Assembly (NCBI RefSeq): GCF_002158905.1
Contig: NZ_CP021431.1
Span: 1,240,001 to 1,304,000 of the forward strand
Reading direction: 5' to 3'
Length of the DNA: 64,000 bases
From: Yoonia vestfoldensis
GTDB taxonomy: Bacteria > Pseudomonadota > Alphaproteobacteria > Rhodobacterales > Rhodobacteraceae
Of this stretch, positions 9,911 through 18,414 are shown piece by piece (the stretch's first letter is position 1; each line of letters opens with the position of its first letter). A program made the translations under genes and the position numbers. Under the pieces are notes generated by a model, which saw only the letters and a list, made by a program, of their open reading frames with translations, did no database searches and was not told the origin of the DNA.

Positions 9911-10374
9911 GCGGTTTGAAAAACCTCAAGAAACGCCGCCGTGTGCAGGTGATTTCCATCGCCGGGGCCTGCGTGGGTCTGGTGCTGGTTTTGTTGTGGT
10001 TTCTGCCATCGGATAGTTTCCAATTCTTCCGCTCGCCGTCAGAGGTCGCCTCGGCGCCACCTTTGCCCAATGAACGGTTCCGCCTTGGCGGTCTGGTCGA
10101 ACGCGGCACGCTGGTGCGCGGGCAGGGGCAGGAAATCAGCTTTGCCGTGACCGATGGCGGCGCCTCGATCCCGGTGGTCTATGCGGGCATCCTGCCGGAT
10201 CTCTTTTCCGAAGGCGAAGGCGTCGTCGCGCAAGGCAATATGATCGATGGCCGGTTCGAAGCTGTTGAAATCCTTGCCAAACATGACGAAACCTACATGC
10301 CGACAGAGGTGCTGGACGCGCTGAAGGCGCAAGGGGTCTATGTGGACCCGAACGGTGCACGCATCGGGCATTAA
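9907..10374 (+). CDS. ccmE: Cytochrome c maturation heme chaperone CcmE
   Basis: A 155-residue periplasmic heme chaperone anchored by one N-terminal helix (about residues 14-34, after KKRRR). The beta-barrel OB fold follows. The heme-attachment motif HDETYMP has its covalent-binding histidine at about 126. It passes heme to the CcmF/CcmH ligation complex. ccmF and ccmH follow only after a three-gene lysis cassette. The stop codon TAA overlaps the first half of a CtrA-like site. Confidence 0.96.
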   Translation: MSGLKNLKKRRRVQVISIAGACVGLVLVLLWFLPSDSFQFFRSPSEVASAPPLPNERFRLGGLVERGTLVRGQGQEISFAVTDGGASIPVVYAGILPDLFSEGEGVVAQGNMIDGRFEAVEILAKHDETYMPTEVLDALKAQGVYVDPNGARIGH

Positions 10375-10385
10375 CCTGATTTTGA
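10371..10385 (+). promoter_or_regulatory. CtrA-like site upstream of the lysis cassette
   Basis: TTAA (10371-10374), 7 bp, TTGA (10382-10385), compared with the CtrA consensus TTAA-N7-TTAA. The first half extends to TTAACC, as in strong sites. It is 33 bp before the endolysin ATG. CtrA controls gene transfer agent and lysis genes in Rhodobacter capsulatus. Binding here is an inference from one near-consensus site. Confidence 0.4.
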
Positions 10386-10418
10386 TACCCTGTCCCCGCA
10401 ACCAGCAGAGGACAGGAT

Positions 10419-11030
10419 ATGCAAAGCATCACCGACATCGCCGCCGAAATCGTCCTGCGTGAGGGCGGCTATGTGAATGACCCCGATGATCCCGGCGGGG
10501 CGACAAAATTCGGCGTCACCATTCACACGATGCGCCGTCTGGGGCTTGATCTGACCGGCGATGGCACGGTCGATGCCGCGGATGTGCAGCAGCTGGACCG
10601 CGCGCAGGCGGTGGCGATCTTTGTCGAACATTATTATCACCGCCCCCGGCTCGACCGGCTGCCGCAGGTGATCCAGGCCAGTGTTTTTGACATGTATGTC
10701 AATGCCGGGGCCAATGCGGTGCGTATCCTGCAACGGCTGTTGGTTGAAATGCGCATCCCCGTCGCCGTGGACGGTGTGATCGGCCCGCAGACGATTGCGG
10801 CCGCCACCCGCGCGGCAGGGGCGGCCCCCGACCATCTGGCCGATGCTTACGGGATCGCGCGGCGCAATTATTATTACGATCTTGCCGACCGCCGCCCCGC
10901 CAGCCGCAAATATGCCCGCAGGCGCGATGGCGGCAAAGGCGGCTGGATCACACGGGCCGAGGAATTCATTTCACCGCGCTATCACCTAAGCGCGGCAGAG
11001 CATCAGCAAAGGACAGCGACATGGGCTTGA
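10419..11030 (+). CDS. Phage-type endolysin, GH108 N-acetylmuramidase
   Basis: A 203-residue holin-associated muramidase predicted to cut peptidoglycan glycan strands. The GH108 signature is at the N-terminus: REGGYVNDPDDPGGATKFG, with catalytic Glu about residue 15. The C-terminal part (VDGVIGPQTI, about 115) resembles the peptidoglycan-binding region of this family. There is no signal peptide, as expected when a holin provides release. GAGGA precedes the ATG. The 3' end overlaps the holin gene by 10 bp. The genes sit between ccmE and ccmF without phage structural genes. They may be a domesticated lysis unit, possibly for gene transfer agent release. Confidence 0.88.
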   Translation: MQSITDIAAEIVLREGGYVNDPDDPGGATKFGVTIHTMRRLGLDLTGDGTVDAADVQQLDRAQAVAIFVEHYYHRPRLDRLPQVIQASVFDMYVNAGANAVRILQRLLVEMRIPVAVDGVIGPQTIAAATRAAGAAPDHLADAYGIARRNYYYDLADRRPASRKYARRRDGGKGGWITRAEEFISPRYHLSAAEHQQRTATWA

Positions 11031-11527
11031 TTTCGGGGATCATGGGCTTTTTCTTTGGCAATGGGCGCAATGTGCTGGTGGAAACCGCGCAGGTGTTCCG
11101 GCCCAATGCCGAACAGACCGCGATGCGCGACGCGGATGCCAAAAGCGAAAGCCTGCAACAATTCGCCGCCGAATTCGCCCATGCCCGGCAGGGGCTCTTC
11201 GACCGCGCGGTGGATGCGCTGAACCGCTTGCCGCGCCCGATGCTGGCGCTGGGGACGATCTGGCTGTTCGTGATGGCGATGGTCGATCCTGACAGCTTTG
11301 CCGCGGGAATGACGGGGCTGGCGCTGGTGCCTGAACCGCTTTGGTGGTTGATGGGGGCGATTGTCAGCTTTTATTTCGGCGCGCGCCATCAGGCCAAGGA
11401 ACAGGATTTCCAGCGCGTGCTGGCCGCCGCCGCCGCCGCCAGCGAAGCGGCGACGCGCAAACCGGCACCAGCGGCAGATGACAGCAACCCCGCCTTGCGC
11501 GACTGGCAGGCCAGCCATGGAATCTAG
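11021..11527 (+). CDS. Holin (3-TM holin family)
   Basis: A 168-residue inner-membrane protein with strong hydrophobic segments at about residues 74-92 (ALGTIWLFVMAMV) and 100-123 (ALVPEPLWWLMGAIVSFYFGA). The N-terminal part is amphipathic and the Ala-rich tail is charged. It matches the holin family encoded beside GH108 muramidases in Rhodobacterales. It would form the membrane lesion that lets the endolysin reach the cell wall. AAAGGA lies before the ATG. The start overlaps the endolysin and the end overlaps the next gene by 11 bp. Confidence 0.8.
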   Translation: MGLISGIMGFFFGNGRNVLVETAQVFRPNAEQTAMRDADAKSESLQQFAAEFAHARQGLFDRAVDALNRLPRPMLALGTIWLFVMAMVDPDSFAAGMTGLALVPEPLWWLMGAIVSFYFGARHQAKEQDFQRVLAAAAAASEAATRKPAPAADDSNPALRDWQASHGI

Positions 11528-11720
11528 CGTCCTTGACAGGCTGGAATCGCGGCTGCGACAGCTTGAAACTCGCAATGCGGTGGATGCGGTCCATCGCGAC
11601 AATGTGGCCAACAGGCTGGGCGCGATCGAGGATACGCTGAAATGGCTGGTGCGGCTGATCATCGGCGCCATGCTGATGGCCGCCGTCAGCTATGCGGTGC
11701 CGGGCGGTCTGATGCTTTAG
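11517..11720 (+). CDS. Small XhlA-like lysis-associated membrane protein
   Basis: A 67-residue protein starting MESSVLDRLESRLRQLE. Residues 5-40 are a predicted coiled coil (heptads of L, V and I with charged partners). Residues about 44-62 are one membrane segment (VRLIIGAMLMAAVSYAV). This layout is like the XhlA haemolysin-type partners that work with holins and endolysins. ATG 11517 overlaps the holin gene, so it is probably part of the same translational unit. The function is assigned by architecture and position only. Confidence 0.6.
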   Translation: MESSVLDRLESRLRQLETRNAVDAVHRDNVANRLGAIEDTLKWLVRLIIGAMLMAAVSYAVPGGLML

Positions 11721-11794
11721 CTGCGCCAATTTGTACCGCTGATATGATGCAGGTCGCTGTTCCAACCGGACAGCCAATAGGATAAGTGAAAACC

Positions 11795-13672
11795 ATGTTA
11801 AATGAACTCGCACATTTTGCCATGATTCTGGCCTTTGGCGTTGCCATCGTCCAGATGATCGTCCCTTTGATCGGCGCCCAACGCGGCAATGTCGGCTGGA
11901 TGAGCCTTGCTGAACCCGCCGCCACGATCCAGTTTTTGCTGACCGGCTTTGCCTTTGCCGCGCTGACCTGGGCCTTTGTGGTGTCGGATTTCTCGCTGCA
12001 ATTGGTCTATATGAATTCGCATACCGACAAGCCGCTGATCTACAAGATCACCGGCGTCTGGGGCAATCACGAAGGGTCGATGCTACTGTGGGTGCTGATC
12101 CTGGCGCTGTTCGGGGCCTGTGCGGGCTGGTTCGGGGGCAATCTGCCGATGCGGCTGCGGGCGCGGGTGCTGGCGGTGCAGGGGTCAATCAGCGTGGCCT
12201 TTCTGGCCTTTCTGATCTTCACCTCGAACCCTTTTTTGCGGCTTGATGTGCCGCCCCTGAACGGGCGCGACCTGAACCCGCTGTTGCAGGACCCCGGTCT
12301 CGCGTTTCATCCGCCGTTTCTGTACCTCGGCTATGTCGGGCTGAGCATGGCGTTTTCCTTTGCCGTGGCCGCCCTGATCGAAGGGCGGGTCGATGCCGCT
12401 TGGGGCCGTTGGGTGCGGCCTTGGACCTTGGCGGCCTGGGTCTTTCTGACTGTCGGTATCGCGCTGGGGTCCTGGTGGGCCTATTACGAATTGGGCTGGG
12501 GCGGGTTCTGGTTCTGGGATCCGGTCGAAAACGCAAGCCTGATGCCTTGGCTGATCGCCGCCGCCCTGCTGCATTCGGCCATCGTGGTGGAAAAGCGCGA
12601 GGCGTTGAAAAGCTGGACCATCCTGCTGGCGATCCTGGCCTTCGGCTTTTCGCTGCTGGGGGCGTTTATCGTGCGCTCTGGCGTGCTGATCTCGGTGCAT
12701 GCTTTTGCGGTGGACCCCGAACGGGGGATGCTGTTGCTGATCATCCTGGGCATCTTTCTGGGCGGGTCGCTGACGCTCTTTGCATTCCGCGCCTCGGCCA
12801 TGCAGTCCAAGGGCGTCTTTTCCACAATCAGCCGCGAAAGCGCGCTGGTGCTGAACAATATCCTGCTGGCTGTCAGCTGTTTTGTCGTCTTCATCGGAAC
12901 GATGTGGCCGCTGGTGGCGGATATGCTGTTCGAGCGGACCTTGTCGGTCGGCCCGCCCTTCTTTGACGCGGCGTTTACGCCGTTCATGGTCGGGCTGGCG
13001 ATTGCGCTGCCCCTGGGGTCGATGCTGGCCTGGAAACGCGGCACGCTGGAACGGATGTCCAAGGCGATGGCGGGCTGGCTGGTGCTGGCCGTGGCGCTGG
13101 CGGCACTGGCCTATGCTGTGCAAAGCGGCGGGTCAGCGCTTGGGCCGGTCGGCGTGGCGCTGGGGGTCTGGGTCGTGGGCGGCGCGCTGGCCGATCTATG
13201 GCTGCGCGCGGGCCGCGATGACCTGCGCACGCGTCTGCGCCGGATCCGCAACCTGCCGCGCGCCGATTGGGGCAAGGCGACCGCCCATATCGGGATGGGG
13301 GTGACGGTCTTTGCCATCGCCGCCATGCTGGCTTGGGAAAAAGAGGATATCCGCATCGCCAATATCGGCGACCGCTGGGACATGGGCGCGTTCGAGGTGC
13401 AGCTTGATGCGGTCAACCAGCTACAAGGGCCGAATTATGTGACCACGATGGCCGATATGTCGGTCTGGCGGGGCGGGCGCGAATTATACACGCTCCAGCC
13501 CGAAAAGCGGTTCTATCCGGTGGCCAATATGCCCACGACCGAGGCGGCGATCAGCAATGGGTTCATCCGCGATGTCTATGTCGTGATCGGCGATCCGCAG
13601 GTCAATGGCGGCTGGGCGGTGCGCACCTATGACAAACCCTTTGCCAATTGGATCTGGGGGGCTGCATCTTGA
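11795..13672 (+). CDS. ccmF: Heme lyase CcmF (C-terminus frameshifted)
   Basis: About 625 residues in this frame. It is a multi-pass inner-membrane protein that, with CcmH, ligates heme to apocytochromes c in the periplasm. Family features are [13 protein letters not shown] (about 86), the tryptophan-rich [26 protein letters not shown] motif region (about 228-253) and conserved histidines. Reading stops early at WIWGAAS because the G run 13656-13661 has six G. One more G would continue into [17 protein letters not shown] and end at 13770, overlapping ccmH by ATGA. So the last membrane helix and tail are out of frame. A GTG at 11786 has better Shine-Dalgarno spacing, but ATG 11795 fits the family N-terminus. 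Confidence 0.9.
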   Translation: MLNELAHFAMILAFGVAIVQMIVPLIGAQRGNVGWMSLAEPAATIQFLLTGFAFAALTWAFVVSDFSLQLVYMNSHTDKPLIYKITGVWGNHEGSMLLWVLILALFGACAGWFGGNLPMRLRARVLAVQGSISVAFLAFLIFTSNPFLRLDVPPLNGRDLNPLLQDPGLAFHPPFLYLGYVGLSMAFSFAVAALIEGRVDAAWGRWVRPWTLAAWVFLTVGIALGSWWAYYELGWGGFWFWDPVENASLMPWLIAAALLHSAIVVEKREALKSWTILLAILAFGFSLLGAFIVRSGVLISVHAFAVDPERGMLLLIILGIFLGGSLTLFAFRASAMQSKGVFSTISRESALVLNNILLAVSCFVVFIGTMWPLVADMLFERTLSVGPPFFDAAFTPFMVGLAIALPLGSMLAWKRGTLERMSKAMAGWLVLAVALAALAYAVQSGGSALGPVGVALGVWVVGGALADLWLRAGRDDLRTRLRRIRNLPRADWGKATAHIGMGVTVFAIAAMLAWEKEDIRIANIGDRWDMGAFEVQLDAVNQLQGPNYVTTMADMSVWRGGRELYTLQPEKRFYPVANMPTTEAAISNGFIRDVYVVIGDPQVNGGWAVRTYDKPFANWIWGAAS

Positions 13673-13770
13673 TGGCGCTTGGCGGGTTGTTTTCACTGTC
13701 GGACCGGCGTTTGCGGGTCGGTGCGGCCTCGGCCAAGCCTGTGCGCACAGGCGCGGTGCCTGCGGAATGA
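13672..13770 (+). other. Displaced C-terminal segment of CcmF (plus one frame)
   Basis: The 32 codons from ATG 13672 to TGA 13768-13770 read [13 protein letters not shown] and onward to VPAE. This is the usual CcmF C-terminus (last helix with LSD-R). It is in frame with ccmF only if the preceding G6 run is G7. Alternatives are a sequencing or assembly error, a true mutation, or ribosomal slippage. Confidence 0.8.
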
Positions 13771-14207
13771 TCCGGCTGGTCGCCATATTCTGGCTGATCG
13801 CTTCGGCGGCCTTTGCGGTGCAACCCGACGAGGTGCTGGATGATCCCGCTCTGGAACAGCGCGCGCGTGAGCTGTCCAAGGGCCTGCGCTGCCCGGTCTG
13901 CCGCAACGAAAGCATCGACGAATCCAACGCCGAATTGTCGCGCGAATTGCGGATCTTGCTGCGCGAACGTCTGGTCGATGGCGATAGCGATGAACAGGCC
14001 GTGGATTTCCTTGTCGCGCGTTACGGCGAATTCGTGCTGCTGCGCCCCGATACCAGCGGCGTCAATGTGGTGCTGTGGTATGCCGCCCCCGTCATGCTGC
14101 TGATCGCGCTTGGCATCGGCTGGACAGTGATCCGGCGGCCCGTCGCCGCGCCCGAGGCGCTGAGCGACGAAGAAAAAGCCGAATTGCAAAAGATATTACG
14201 CTCCTGA
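13767..14207 (+). CDS. ccmH: Cytochrome c maturation thiol oxidoreductase CcmH
   Basis: A 146-residue protein with a signal peptide (cleavage probably after about residue 17, AAFA/VQP), the redox motif RCPVCRNES with Cys 42 and Cys 45, and one C-terminal membrane helix (about 100-120, [19 protein letters not shown]). It reduces the CXXCH motif of apocytochrome c and works with CcmF. ATG 13767 overlaps the stop that full-length ccmF would use, supporting an intact ccmF-ccmH coupling in the ancestor. Confidence 0.95.
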   Translation: MIRLVAIFWLIASAAFAVQPDEVLDDPALEQRARELSKGLRCPVCRNESIDESNAELSRELRILLRERLVDGDSDEQAVDFLVARYGEFVLLRPDTSGVNVVLWYAAPVMLLIALGIGWTVIRRPVAAPEALSDEEKAELQKILRS

Positions 14208-14278
14208 CGTGATGTTGTGCTTTCCTGAACCGCCGAGTTCAGTAATGTGGCGGTGACCAGATCAACAAGGACCGCATC

Positions 14279-15055
14279 ATGGATTATCAGGCGATCACTC
14301 TTTCCATCCGCGACGCGGTCGCAACGCTGACACTGAACCGGCCAGCGGTGATGAATGCGCTGAACACGCAGATGCGCGCCGAAATCGCCCATGCCGTCAA
14401 AGCCGCCGAAAAGGAAGCGCGGGTGCTGGTCATGACCGGCGCGGGCAAGTCCTTTTGTTCGGGGCAGGATCTGGGCGATGGCGGCTCTGCGGCCTCGCTT
14501 GATCTGGAACGCACCCTGCGCGATGAATATGTGCCGATGCTCAAGGCGATCTTTGAGTGCCGCATCCCGACCATTGCCGCCGTGAACGGGGCTGCGGCGG
14601 GGGCGGGGGCCAATCTTGCGCTGGCCTGTGACGTGGTGATCGCGGCGGATAGCGCCTATTTCGTGCAGGCCTTTACCCGCATCGGCCTGATCCCCGACGC
14701 AGGCGGCACCTATTGGCTGCCGCGTCAGGTGGGCGCGGCCAAGGCCATGGGCGCGGCCCTTTTCGCCGATAAGATCACAGCACAGCAGGCCAGCGATTGG
14801 GGCATGATCTATGAAACCGCCCCCGATGCGGATTTCGCCGCCCATATCGACGCGCGCGCGGCCCATCTGGCACAGGGGCCAACCGTGGCTTACCGGCAGC
14901 TGAAAAAGGCCATTCGCGGATCATTCGAAAACACGCTTGATGCGCAGCTGGCGCTAGAGGCGCAGCTGCAAGGCCGCTGCGGCCAGACCCGCGATTTCCA
15001 AGAAGGCGTTGTGGCTTTCCTCGAAAAGCGCAAGCCGGTCTATGAGGGGCGCTGA
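14279..15055 (+). CDS. Enoyl-CoA hydratase/isomerase family protein (PaaG-like)
   Basis: A 258-residue crotonase-fold enzyme. The oxyanion-hole segments are GAGKSFCSGQDL (about 60) and AAVNGAAAGAGANLALACD (about 101). The catalytic-loop region TRIGLIPDAGGTYWLPRQ (about 132) ends with Asp-Ala-Gly-Gly, as in 2-(1,2-epoxy-1,2-dihydrophenyl)acetyl-CoA isomerases, rather than Glu-x-x-Gly. It may act on aryl or unusual enoyl-CoA. No other paa genes are nearby, so the substrate is uncertain. It ends convergently with the GNAT gene, overlapping by 16 bp. Confidence 0.85.
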   Translation: MDYQAITLSIRDAVATLTLNRPAVMNALNTQMRAEIAHAVKAAEKEARVLVMTGAGKSFCSGQDLGDGGSAASLDLERTLRDEYVPMLKAIFECRIPTIAAVNGAAAGAGANLALACDVVIAADSAYFVQAFTRIGLIPDAGGTYWLPRQVGAAKAMGAALFADKITAQQASDWGMIYETAPDADFAAHIDARAAHLAQGPTVAYRQLKKAIRGSFENTLDAQLALEAQLQGRCGQTRDFQEGVVAFLEKRKPVYEGR

Positions 15056-15537
15056 AGCGCCAGATAAACGCTGTCATACCAGATGCCGCCGATGAAATAG
15101 GTCTTGGCGGCGCGATGCGTTTCGCGGAACCCAAGGCCGTGCAACACCCCGATTGAGGCCGCATTGCCGGGATCGACATCGGCGGTCAGCTGCGGCAGGT
15201 CTGTCGTGGCGAACAGATAGGGGATGATCGCGCGCATCGCCTCTGACACGATCCCTTGGCGCCAAAAGCCGCGTTGCAGGATGAATCCGATCTCGGTGTT
15301 TTTATAGAGACCGGCGCAACCGATCAGATTGCCCTGCATCTCGATCTGGAAATAGGTCGGGGATGCGGCAAAGGCGGCAATCCTTTGCGTCAACGCCGCC
15401 TGTGTCACGCTGCGGTCGGCATGGGGCAGGGTCGACCAATGTTTCATCGTCGCGGGATCACTGAAAATCGCGAACATCGCCTCCAGATCATCCGCGCGCG
15501 GGCCGCGCAGGATCAGCCGGTCTGTGGTCAGGCGCAT
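15040..15537 (-). CDS. GNAT-family N-acetyltransferase (RimJ/RimL-like)
   Basis: A 165-residue acetyl-CoA-dependent acetyltransferase of the RimJ/RimL type. It opens MRLTTDRLILRGPRADDLEAMF. The acetyl-CoA loop is in the GFWRQGIVSEAMRAI segment (about 100-112), followed by NAASIGVLHGLGFRE, typical of this family. The acceptor (protein N-terminus or small molecule) is not predictable. ATG 15537 fits the family start. It lies 47 bp after gltA on the same strand, with a terminator hairpin between them. Confidence 0.85.
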   Translation of the reverse strand: MRLTTDRLILRGPRADDLEAMFAIFSDPATMKHWSTLPHADRSVTQAALTQRIAAFAASPTYFQIEMQGNLIGCAGLYKNTEIGFILQRGFWRQGIVSEAMRAIIPYLFATTDLPQLTADVDPGNAASIGVLHGLGFRETHRAAKTYFIGGIWYDSVYLALQRPS

Positions 15538-15555
15538 GACAGGGTCCCCGCCGCG

Positions 15556-15577
15556 AAAAGGCCGCCCAAAGGCGGCC
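15556..15577 (-). terminator. Terminator after gltA
   Basis: On the minus strand GGCCGCC (15577-15571), loop TTTG, then GGCGGCC (15566-15560) and UUUU. It starts 8 nt after the gltA stop. The U tract is short, so termination may be partial and GNAT may be read through. Confidence 0.7.
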
Positions 15578-15584
15578 CCTTTAT

Positions 15585-16880
15585 TCAGCGATTTTCGATA
15601 TCGACATAATCGCGGGGCGTGGACCCCAGATACAATTGCCGTGGCCGGCCGATTTTCAGCTGTGGATCGGCCAGCTGTTCTTTCCATTGCGAAATCCAGC
15701 CCACGGTGCGCGCCAGCGCAAAGACCGGGGTGAACATCGAGGTCGGAAAGCCCATCGCCTCTAAGATGATGCCGGAATAGAAATCGACATTGGGGAACAA
15801 TTTCTTTTCCGCAAAATAAGGATCGGCCAGCGCCTGGCGTTCCAATTCCTTGGCGACTTGCAGGATCGGGTTGTTTTCCACACCCATCAGATCCAACACC
15901 TCGTCGGCGGATTGTTTCATCACCGTCGCGCGGGGATCGAAGTTCTTGTAAACGCGGTGGCCGAAGCCCATCAGCCGGTAAGGATCGTTCTTGTCCTTGG
16001 CGCGGGCGATGAATTCGGGGATCCGGTCGGGCGTGCCGATTTCCTTGAGCATTTCCAGACAGGCCTGATTGGCGCCGCCATGCGCAGGCCCCCAAAGACA
16101 GGCGATACCGGCGGCGATACAGGCAAAAGGATTGGCACCGGAGGAAGAGGCCAGACGCACCGTCGAGGTTGATGCATTCTGTTCATGATCGGCATGCAGC
16201 GTGAAAATCCGGTCCATCGCACGCGCAAGGATCGGGTTGACGTTATATTGCTCGGCGGGGACAGCGAAACACATATGCAGGAAATTCGCCGCATAATCGA
16301 GATCATTGCGCGGATAGACGAAAGGCTGGCCAATCGAATATTTATAGGCCATCGCGGCAATCGTCGGCATCTTGGCGATCAGGCGGATGGACGCCACCTC
16401 GCGCTGGTGTTCGTCATTGATATCGGTGCTGTCATGGTAAAAGGCCGACATTGCGCCCACGACACCGACCATGGTCGCCATCGGATGCGCATCGCGGCGG
16501 AAGCCACGGAAGAAGTTGTGCATCTGTTCATGGATCATCGTGTGATTGGTCACGAGTGATTCAAATTTTTCCAATTCCGCCGCCGAAGGCAATTCCCCGT
16601 AAAGCAGCAGATAGCAGACTTCGAGATAATGCGACTGGCTGGCCAGCTGGTCGATCGGATAGCCCCGGTGCAGCAATTCACCCTTGTCGCCGTCGATGAA
16701 GGTGATCGTGCTGTCGCAGGCCGCGGTCGAGGTAAAGCCGGGGTCATAGGTAAAGACATCGGCCTGGGCATAAAGCTTGCGGATATCAAGCACATCCGGG
16801 CCGGCGGTCGGGGAATAGACAGGCAGGTCATAGGTCTTGCCCTTGATCGTCAGTTTCGCGGTATCTGTCGTTTCAGCCAT
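15585..16880 (-). CDS. gltA: Citrate synthase (type II)
   Basis: A 431-residue hexameric-type citrate synthase, first step of the TCA cycle. Visible are [11 protein letters not shown], the active-site His region [16 protein letters not shown], the [15 protein letters not shown] motif and [15 protein letters not shown]. The Asp is in the FPNVDFYSG block. Start ATG 16880 is preceded by GAGGGAAA. An upstream in-frame ATG at 16895 is rejected because it overlaps that ribosome binding site. It lies downstream of gltX but has its own likely promoter in the 88-bp gap. Confidence 0.97.
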   Translation of the reverse strand: MAETTDTAKLTIKGKTYDLPVYSPTAGPDVLDIRKLYAQADVFTYDPGFTSTAACDSTITFIDGDKGELLHRGYPIDQLASQSHYLEVCYLLLYGELPSAAELEKFESLVTNHTMIHEQMHNFFRGFRRDAHPMATMVGVVGAMSAFYHDSTDINDEHQREVASIRLIAKMPTIAAMAYKYSIGQPFVYPRNDLDYAANFLHMCFAVPAEQYNVNPILARAMDRIFTLHADHEQNASTSTVRLASSSGANPFACIAAGIACLWGPAHGGANQACLEMLKEIGTPDRIPEFIARAKDKNDPYRLMGFGHRVYKNFDPRATVMKQSADEVLDLMGVENNPILQVAKELERQALADPYFAEKKLFPNVDFYSGIILEAMGFPTSMFTPVFALARTVGWISQWKEQLADPQLKIGRPRQLYLGSTPRDYVDIENR

Positions 16881-16932
16881 GGTGCTTTCCCTCATCTGCG
16901 GCGCATCAATCCGCGCCCGCGCGTCGTATTCA

Positions 16933-16960
16933 ATTCTACCCGATAATCACCCTTTGTGAC
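16933..16960 (-). promoter_or_regulatory. Promoter of gltA
   Basis: On the minus strand GTCACA (16960-16955), a 16-bp spacer, and TAGAAT (16938-16933, five of six matches to the -10 consensus). The predicted start is near 16926, giving a 45-nt leader. Confidence 0.45.
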
Positions 16961-16968
16961 GATCTGGT

Positions 16969-18369
16969 TTACATGCTGGCATCCGAAAGGCGGCCAATCG
17001 TCTCGGATTGCCCCAGAACCAGCATCATGTCGAAAACGCTGGGTGACACCGCGCGCCCGGCCAAAGCGGCGCGCAGAGGTCCCGCCAGTTTGCCAAGCTT
17101 GGTGTCATGCACTTGGGCCGTGGTCGCAACGATGCTTTCCAGAGTATCTCGGGTCCAGCTAGCATTTTGCAACTGCGGCGTCAATTCCGACAGTATACCA
17201 CGGGATACATCGGTAAGTTGCGCAGCGGATTTCTCGTCCGGGGCGATGGGCCGGCTGGTCAGGATAAAATGCGCCTTTTCAATCAGTTCCGGAAAGGTCT
17301 TGGCCCGTTCTTTGAGGCAATACATGCCGCGCAACAGCCCGTCTTTTTGTGCCTCATCCAGCGGTGCGGCGCCGGTTGCGGCCAGGTAGCCCTGCAATTC
17401 ATGCAGCAGCGCAGCATCATCGGCGGCCGCGATATGCTGACCAGAAAGATGTTCCAGCTTGGCGGTGTCGAACCGCGCGGGTGATTTGCCGATTCCATCG
17501 AGATCGAACCAATCGCGCGCCTGCGCATCGGTAAAGAATTCCGCATCGCCATGGCTCCAGCCCAGACGGGCCAGGTAATTGCGCATCCCCGCCGCCGGAT
17601 AGCCCAGTGCCTGGTATTCCGCAGCGCCGGTGGCGCCATGGCGCTTGGACAATTTCTTGCCATCGGGACCATAGATCAGCGGGATATGCGCCAGCACGGG
17701 CTGTGGCCAGCCCATCGCCTCATAGATCAGGTTCTGCCGGAAGGCATTGGCCAGATGGTCATCGCCGCGGATCACATGGGTCACGCCCATGTCGTGATCA
17801 TCGACCACGACGGCCAGCATATAGACCGGGCTGCCATCTGACCGCAGCAGGACCATATCGTCAAGCTGGTCATTGGACCATGTGACATCGCCCTGGACGG
17901 CGTCATGCAGCGTTGTCGTGCCGCTGCGCGGGGCCTTGATGCGGATCACATAAGGTGCATCGGGATGCACCTTACTGTCAGCGTCGCGCCAGGGCGAACG
18001 GAACAGGGTCGAGGCTTTCTGCGCGCGGGCCTCTTCGCGGAAGGCCTCGATCTCGTCTTGGGTGCTGAAACATTTATAGGCCTTGCCCGCCGCCAGCAGC
18101 GCATGGGCCACCTCGGCATGGCGCGCGGCGCTGTCGAACTGGCTGACAGGATCGCCGTCCCAATCCAGCCCCAGCCATGTCAGCCCGTCCAGAATCGCCT
18201 GCGCATTTTCAGGGGTAGACCGCGCGCGGTCGGTATCCTCGATCCGCAGCAGGAACTTGCCACCGCGCCCGCGCGCGTAAAGCCAGTTGAAAAGGGCCGT
18301 GCGCGCGCCCCCGATATGCAAGGCACCCGTGGGCGAGGGGGCGAAACGTGTGACGACGGGACGGGACAT
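16969..18369 (-). CDS. gltX: Glutamyl-tRNA synthetase
   Basis: A 466-residue class I aminoacyl-tRNA synthetase. It opens [20 protein letters not shown] (HIGH-type motif at 18-21) and carries [12 protein letters not shown] (KMSKS-type). The C-terminal anticodon-binding region is present. In alphaproteobacteria such enzymes may be discriminating or not; a second gltX elsewhere is common. ATG 18369 has GAAAGG upstream. It is divergent from comEC, with only 45 bp between start codons. Confidence 0.96.
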   Translation of the reverse strand: MSRPVVTRFAPSPTGALHIGGARTALFNWLYARGRGGKFLLRIEDTDRARSTPENAQAILDGLTWLGLDWDGDPVSQFDSAARHAEVAHALLAAGKAYKCFSTQDEIEAFREEARAQKASTLFRSPWRDADSKVHPDAPYVIRIKAPRSGTTTLHDAVQGDVTWSNDQLDDMVLLRSDGSPVYMLAVVVDDHDMGVTHVIRGDDHLANAFRQNLIYEAMGWPQPVLAHIPLIYGPDGKKLSKRHGATGAAEYQALGYPAAGMRNYLARLGWSHGDAEFFTDAQARDWFDLDGIGKSPARFDTAKLEHLSGQHIAAADDAALLHELQGYLAATGAAPLDEAQKDGLLRGMYCLKERAKTFPELIEKAHFILTSRPIAPDEKSAAQLTDVSRGILSELTPQLQNASWTRDTLESIVATTAQVHDTKLGKLAGPLRAALAGRAVSPSVFDMMLVLGQSETIGRLSDASM

Positions 18370-18377
18370 GATGGGCT

Positions 18378-18392
18378 TTAACCTTTCGTTCA
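18378..18392 (+). promoter_or_regulatory. Weak CtrA-like site between gltX and comEC
   Basis: TTAA (18378-18381), 7 bp, TTCA (18389-18392). The first half extends to TTAACC. One mismatch lies in the second half. It is 22 bp before the comEC GTG start and 8 bp before the divergent gltX start. ComEC is needed for gene transfer agent DNA uptake in R. capsulatus. This is suggestive only. Confidence 0.25.
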
Positions 18393-18414
18393 CCAGCTTT
18401 GAGATAATCTGCCG

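Noticed and set aside
10419..11720. Remnant of an integrated prophage
   Set aside because: No integrase, att sites, capsid or terminase genes. The flanking ccmE and ccmF keep their normal order, so a domesticated cassette fits better.
12185..13123. A 312-residue minus-strand frame inside ccmF
   Set aside because: Composition is typical of an antisense shadow (long runs of Gln, Arg and His) and ccmF coding is clear on the other strand.
15600..16095. N-terminal extension joining GNAT to a longer frame
   Set aside because: It overlaps gltA in another frame. The family N-terminus MRLTTDRLIL starts at 15537.
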